Positions 59,404-64,000 of a stretch of DNA of 64,000 nucleotides are shown one piece after another (position 1 is the stretch's first letter; every line of letters starts with the position of its first letter). A model generated the notes under the pieces. The model saw only the letters and a list, made by a program, of their open reading frames with translations. It was not told where the DNA came from and ran no database searches. This DNA is from Wyeomyia smithii. Lineage: Eukaryota; Arthropoda; Insecta; Diptera; Culicidae. The position numbers and the translations under genes are program-made. The stretch spans positions 60,230,469 through 60,294,468 of the forward strand of contig NC_073695.1 in NCBI RefSeq assembly GCF_029784165.1, read 5' to 3'.

Positions 59404-60590
59404 GAGTGCTTCTTCGACTTTATCACGGTAAAAAAAAATTCACCGTGAATTTGTCGAAACCGTGAATTTAGCGTAATGATATAAAAACGGATTTTTTGTG
59501 TTGAGTTCAATTTAAATCTTTGATATTCTGAGTAAAATGATAAACTTTTATAGTTCAATGGAATACAAGTTCAGGATACAAACGAAAAAACAAAAAAAAA
59601 GTTAGTTCATGATATTTTCTCCATAGCATTAGCGTGAACTTTTTCAATGCAATTATACATACAATATCAATTTGATTTGTGCTTCCTATTCTTTAACAAA
59701 ATTAGGATAGTCCATTGCTTGTTTATGATAAATTGTGGAAACGCCAGATATAAAAATTCTCAAATCGACATTCTATGAGCACTGAACTGTAGGACTAAAA
59801 TCTTTTTTCTCAGCTTGTACGGTTCGTTTTTCTCAAAACTATAACACAAACAAATTGTAACAGATATGAAACTTGGTTGCCCTATCCAGAAATTTGATCA
59901 AATAAATTGAGTTCATAAAACTTTAAATTTCTCCGTCCACGGTCAGTCCGGAGTGAAAGGAGAGCGACTTCGACATCCCCTTTCTGGCTGATTGTCAGCC
60001 AAAGCAGCACCTTCTTTGGAAACTTCGTGTGTAAATGACCTTGGCCTCGGAGCTAACTACCTTCTTCGAGAAGTAAAATACGAAGTGCCCTGCCAGTCCT
60101 TGCCATCCAGGGTGAAATAGATCTTGTCGTCCATCACCACCATTACGTCGCGATTCGCCCGGAAAATCGACTTGACCATCTTATTCAACCACTGCCGCTG
60201 CGTCTTTGCCTGCAACTCCGAGTGGATGGAACTGCCCCGTTCTGGCAACGACCTCCCGACAAGTGCACGCAATGATATAGCCACTTTTACCTCGGTCAGC
60301 ATCCTTTGGTGCCTTTTTGTCGCTCAGGGTCATCGGCCGTCCGCCACCGGCCTTTCTTTCGATGCTTTGATTGTTATCCAATGGTGCCAAGATGTAGCCG
60401 TTTCCGTAACGAGCGCATCCGGCGTCCACAAAGTGCCGCACGATGTCCGTTTTTGACGCGGTGGGGTACCGTTCTTCGAACGCGCACTCTTCTGAACGGA
60501 GTAGCTTCACTGTCCATTTTTTCCACTGACTCATAAGTTGCTATGATTGTATTTACGTCAGTGCGTAAAATCGGCAAATTTTGTCTGTTT
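59404..60590 (-). pseudogene. Mariner-type element with transposase remnant, left end and part of the gene
   Basis: The first 0.5 kb (from agtgcttcttcgactttatc at about 59405) matches the left part of the MITE at 26784. At about 59930 it switches to minus-strand transposase sequence. From high to low coordinates: RHFVDAGCARYGNGYILAPL and DNNQSIERKAGGGRPMTLSD (60460-60290, helix-turn-helix domain), NKMVKSIFRANRDVMVVMDD and YFTLDGKDWQG (about 60190-60080, with the first catalytic Asp in MDD), then FPKKVLLWLTISQKGDVEV (about 60010-59960). Frameshifts separate these parts, and the second Asp and the third acidic residue are missing. No right TIR was recognised. Confidence 0.7.
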
Positions 60591-60596
60591 GTCTGG

Positions 60597-60884
60597 CCGT
60601 CATACATAAATTACGTAACGCATGAAAGGGGGGGAGAGGGGGGTGGGAAGGGGGGTTGAGGCTGCGTTACTTATAGTTACGTAGGGAAGGGGGGGGGGGG
60701 TAGTAGAGACAGTTACGTAACTTTGATGTTTGCTCGAAATTGAAAATTTCGAAGGGGGATCAGGCTGTTCAGCGCTACGTAATTTTAGGGGAGGGGAGTC
60801 ATATCGTACGTTATCTATCGTTACATAGGGGGGAGGGGGTCTGAAATCTAGATTTTTAGCGTTACGTAACTTGTGTACGACGCC
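60597..60884. mobile_element. G-rich MITE with ttacgtaacgc ends
   Basis: The left end acataaattacgtaacgc and right end gcgttacgtaacttgtgt are inverted repeats enclosing about 288 bp. Internal ttacgtaac/gttacgtag copies recur (about 60664, 60712, 60775, 60828), each followed by runs of 5 to 11 G. G-runs on one strand give G-quadruplex potential. Confidence 0.7.
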
Positions 60885-61020
60885 TTTTCAATGCAAACGC
60901 TAAACACTTTGAAAGACCAGAAAAACTAAGTGATGATCAAGAGAGACAATTTTTCTATAATTATTATTACTATTAACGACACTGAAATAGTAAAAAATGC
61001 TCTTTGATTGTTCATATTAT

Positions 61021-61375
61021 ATGTTCTATATTTCATGTTGTGTTTTACATGTTCTATGTTCTATATTCTATGTTCTATGTTCTATGTTTCATGTTCAATG
61101 TTCAATGTTAAATGTTTAATTTCGATTTTCGATGTTCGATGTTCGATGTTCTATGTTATATATTCTATGTTCTATGTTCTATGTTCTATGTTCTATGTTC
61201 TATGTTCTATGTTCTATGTTCTATGTTCTATGTTCTATGTTCTATGTTCTATGTTCTATGTTCTATGTTCTATGTTCAATGTTCTATGTTCTATGTTCTT
61301 TGTTCTATGTTCTATGTTCTAAGTTCTATGTTCTTTGTTCTATGTTCTACGCTCTATGTTCTTTGTTTCATGTTC
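61021..61375. repeat. TTCTATG heptanucleotide satellite
   Basis: A 7 bp unit, ttctatg, is repeated with few changes between about 61146 and 61372 and with decayed units (ttcgatg, ttcaatg, tttcatg) on both sides. Since the unit has no stop in any plus frame, three overlapping plus frames (61008-61423) are open and read as a Cys-Ser-Met-Phe-Tyr-Val-Leu heptad. These are not genes. Confidence 0.95.
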
Positions 61376-61439
61376 AATTCTGTTTTTATGTTGAACATTC
61401 GATGTTTGATGTGTGATGTTTGAGTTTTAATGTTGATTT

Positions 61440-62430
61440 GTTATTTTGGAATTGTTCTCGATATCTATTTTTTCTGTATACTGGCCTTATTCTGTTTTAT
61501 TTTCTATATATTTGTGTTGAAGTAGCATTTTTTATTTGATTTTTTTAAATGAATTTTTCCTTTACAATTTTTTGTTAACCTTTTTTATAAAATCTAATTA
61601 TATATTTGCCATTTTCATTTCCCTTTCGTTCTGTACGATTTGTATTATGTTTTTTAATTATTTGACACTTTGGAAACTTTTGACACTTTCTATACGTTTT
61701 AACTATGTTTATCCATAATCTTTTTTCGCTTGTTTTGCTATATTTTTTTTATCTAAAAATTAGGTCTGGGTTTCGAGATATGTAAACGGCTGGCAATTAA
61801 AATTTTGAAATATTAAGGCAGTTTTACTCAACAAGAAACAAGAGAAATGAGAGTATGTATATGTCTCTCTCTCTCTTCTCTGTATTTTCCGTTTTGTTTA
61901 TGCATGCTCAGTTCTGTTCAAAATGGTGTCGAAACAGAAAGCATTGCTCAAGCGCTTTGTACAGTTCTAACTGAACTACCAAAAGTTAATAGTAAACCAT
62001 GTAAAAGGCGAAAATCTTCCTGTTTCGACTGTGTATTGATTTTTTGTCGGCATATTTCGGCTCAGCGGCTAATGTTAGAACCAATTATTTATTTTTGTCC
62101 AACGTCTCGATACCGGTTGATGTCTTCATCAGGGAAACTATATTGTTTCAATAGTTTACATATTTTGAAAGAGGTTTCACATTTGGTGTAGTCCGGTAGT
62201 GTTAACATTGACAAAATCAAATAACTGGTTCTGAAATTAAAGACCGATGAGCCGAAACATCCTGATATCAATAATACGGTCGATTTCCAGTTTACATATA
62301 ATGTTTTACAAACCTCAAAAATATTTCGCCAGATAGGGAATCGCACTAAATCGGCAGCGAACCCTGCCGGAGTAGTCTCACACCGCTCAAGAAACATAAA
62401 AAATAAGTTTTATTAGCTACAAAAAAAGCT
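61440..62430. other. Unassigned AT-rich sequence
   Basis: T-rich to 61750, then mixed. A minus frame at 62089-62397 (102 codons) has no domain that I can name; aaccagttatt/ccaattattt-type phrases near 62080 and 62222 hint at a diverged repeat. Confidence 0.35.
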
Positions 62431-62433
62431 AAA

Positions 62434-63102
62434 GGTGCTTATTACGGGAGTCACTTCACGGTGGAATATATTTCACTTTCACGCTCACTTCACTTTTTGA
62501 GACCTATTCCCGATTCCACCTCAAGTGAGGTGACAAAAATCACCTCCCGTGAAGTGAGATTGGCAGTGAAGTGAAAATGAGAATAGGACAAGTGAAATGA
62601 GCGAGTTTCCCAGCTCAAAAATTTCAAGTCCCGGAATGTCGATTGAGCTGAAATTTTGTATGAGGACATTTTTCGACAAGAGGAAACTTTTGAACCCTAC
62701 CACTAAACGAAGTTCGAAGGTAAATTTGGCCCTTACGTTCCACCGACCGCAGCTCAAAAATTTGTAAGTCCTAGAAAATCGATTTTTTTTCTCAAGGAAA
62801 AAAAGATTAACCTTGTTACTGGAAAGTAAATCCCATATATATTATCACTAGATTACAAATCAATCTATTTTTACACTTTCCTATCTTCGTGAAATCATTT
62901 CACCGTTCAAAATGGTCGTGAAATAATTCCACGCGAAACGTCGCTTTTTCCGTTTCCACTCCACTCATATGACACTCATAATAACCCAGATTTCACGGCA
63001 GATGTCACCTTGCGACGTTTTTCTCACTTATGTAAGTCCCGTAATAGGACTTCATTCACTTCGCTCTGATTTCACCGTGAAGTGACTCCCGTAATAAGCA
63101 CC
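62434..63102. mobile_element. 669 bp MITE, inverted second copy of the 23313 family
   Basis: The ends ggtgcttattacgggagtca and tgactcccgtaataagcacc are exact complements. The right half in reverse complement follows the left half of 23313-23989 (tcctattacgggact, aaaacgtcgca, gtgacatctgcc), so the copy is in the opposite orientation. aaa on both sides may be a 3 bp duplication. Confidence 0.88.
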
Positions 63103-64000
63103 AAAGTTTCTTGTAGCCTCATCACACAAGCTTCAGTTTACACAAGTTTTGAGTTAAGTTGTGATTTAGTTTTAGATCATGCAGATCCGCAATTTAATGC
63201 GTATGAAATAATCTGTTGGCGTTCATACTTGGCACAAATACTGCTTATAAACGTCTATTGATTGAATATGTACGATATATAGCGCTTACAATTTTTAAGG
63301 TTACACGATACCAGTCAAGATTATAATATCTACTTCTGGCTCAAGACTGTAAATGACTGTTATCGTTCGTTTAAAATGACGGCTTACGAACTAATGCTAT
63401 ACGTGATATTTTTTTCCTCCAAAAAATGTCCGCTGCGTTCGACATGCATGCAATTGCTTCAGTCGATGCGTTCGGCTTTCGGACCGGTCGAAAGTGTTTA
63501 TCTGACCACTGATCCCACTCAGCCGTAGCCCATATCTCGCATATGTGTAAACACTTGTTGTCCAAACAGGTCCGTTTAACGGCTGTCGATCGGAGAGCGG
63601 ACAAACTCTGTTTGTCCACACAATTTACCGGCCGTCATAAGCGCGCTCATTCCGCACGTACTCAATGGATATTCTGACGGAAACCGATCGAGGGGCGTTG
63701 GGTGTCCCGGAGGCCGAAGAAAAATACTGAAATATCATGTGAAAAGTAAACACCGGGACCGGGCACAGACCGAAGTCGATGTTGAGCAAATAAGCTTCCT
63801 TCTAAGGCGGGTTTACTACCCTTCAACGCCTGACGTGTCGCCGGTCGATGAACGTGACTTCAAGCCACACCGCTTAAGCCCAAGAGAAGTAGTGCCCGCG
63901 TGAATATGGACAAGTGTCGCGGTCAGACCGCTCTGGGCACTGCCGTCACCTTCGCCAATACAGACTTGAGAGGCCAAATCGAGGTCCGGGTCACAGTCTA
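63103..64000. other. Unassigned sequence at the window end
   Basis: From about 63370 the composition becomes GC-balanced. A minus frame from the edge to about 63820 stays open for about 60 codons without a recognisable motif, and could be the end of something continuing outside the window. Confidence 0.3.

Noticed and set aside
61008..61423. Three overlapping plus-strand ORFs with a repeating Cys-Ser-Met-Phe-Tyr-Val-Leu heptad
   Set aside because: They are the three readings of a TTCTATG satellite, open only because the unit has no stop codon.
62089..62397. 102-codon minus ORF as a possible gene
   Set aside because: No recognisable motif; neighbouring phrases hint at an old repeat. Left as unassigned.

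Overview
This 64 kb window looks like part of the nuclear genome of a culicine mosquito (Aedes-like is my best guess). It is AT-rich and gene-poor, and most of its recognisable content is transposable elements, largely broken and often nested. The clades seen (R1-, RTE- and I-type non-LTR elements, a Penelope-like element, Tc1/mariner and PIF/Harbinger transposases, hAT- and TA-flanked MITEs, tRNA-derived SINEs) are typical of mosquito genomes. Species assignment is inference; no database search was possible.

Only one host gene can be supported with confidence: an orthologue of Drosophila hairy, on the plus strand in three coding exons (18435-18551, 19173-19268, 19609-20433; 345 residues). 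It carries the proline-containing bHLH basic region, the Orange domain, a PLSLV motif and a C-terminal WRPW. Its downstream sequence contains an 8-mer match to the miR-7 seed with extra pairing upstream, plus two K-box hexamers, in line with known post-transcriptional control of this family.

Layout: 1-2.4 kb, basic ORF fragment and Penelope-like GIY-YIG remnant; 2.4-5.9 kb, R1-like and RTE-like retrotransposon remains; 6-9.5 kb, no recognisable gene; 9.7-16.1 kb, two copies of one repeat unit (the first carrying three extra insertions) leading into a Harbinger transposase remnant; 16.2-23 kb, the hairy locus; 23.3-29.8 kb, a dense cluster of MITEs and long foldback elements; 29.8-38 kb, mostly unassigned AT-rich DNA with an R1 fragment, a large CA microsatellite and a SINE; 38.4-41.3 kb, a Tc1/mariner pseudogene broken by two MITEs, and further MITEs; 41.9-49.2 kb, a three-level nest (MITE containing an I-type non-LTR element containing a SINE); 49.3-50.8 kb, degenerate reverse transcriptases; 51-56 kb, mostly unassigned with a second SINE copy; 56.8-59.3 kb, a noncoding element made of about 300 bp subrepeats; 59.4-60.9 kb, a mariner remnant and a G-rich MITE; 61-61.4 kb, a heptanucleotide satellite; 62.4-63.1 kb, a MITE that is an inverted copy of one at 23.3 kb.

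I found no evidence of a new multi-gene system. The most informative observations are natural empty sites (duplicated or coding sequences showing where elements inserted), the nested retrotransposon whose reading frames can be followed through each insertion, a MITE that shares sequence with a transposase-bearing relative 33 kb away, and the putative miR-7 site downstream of hairy.
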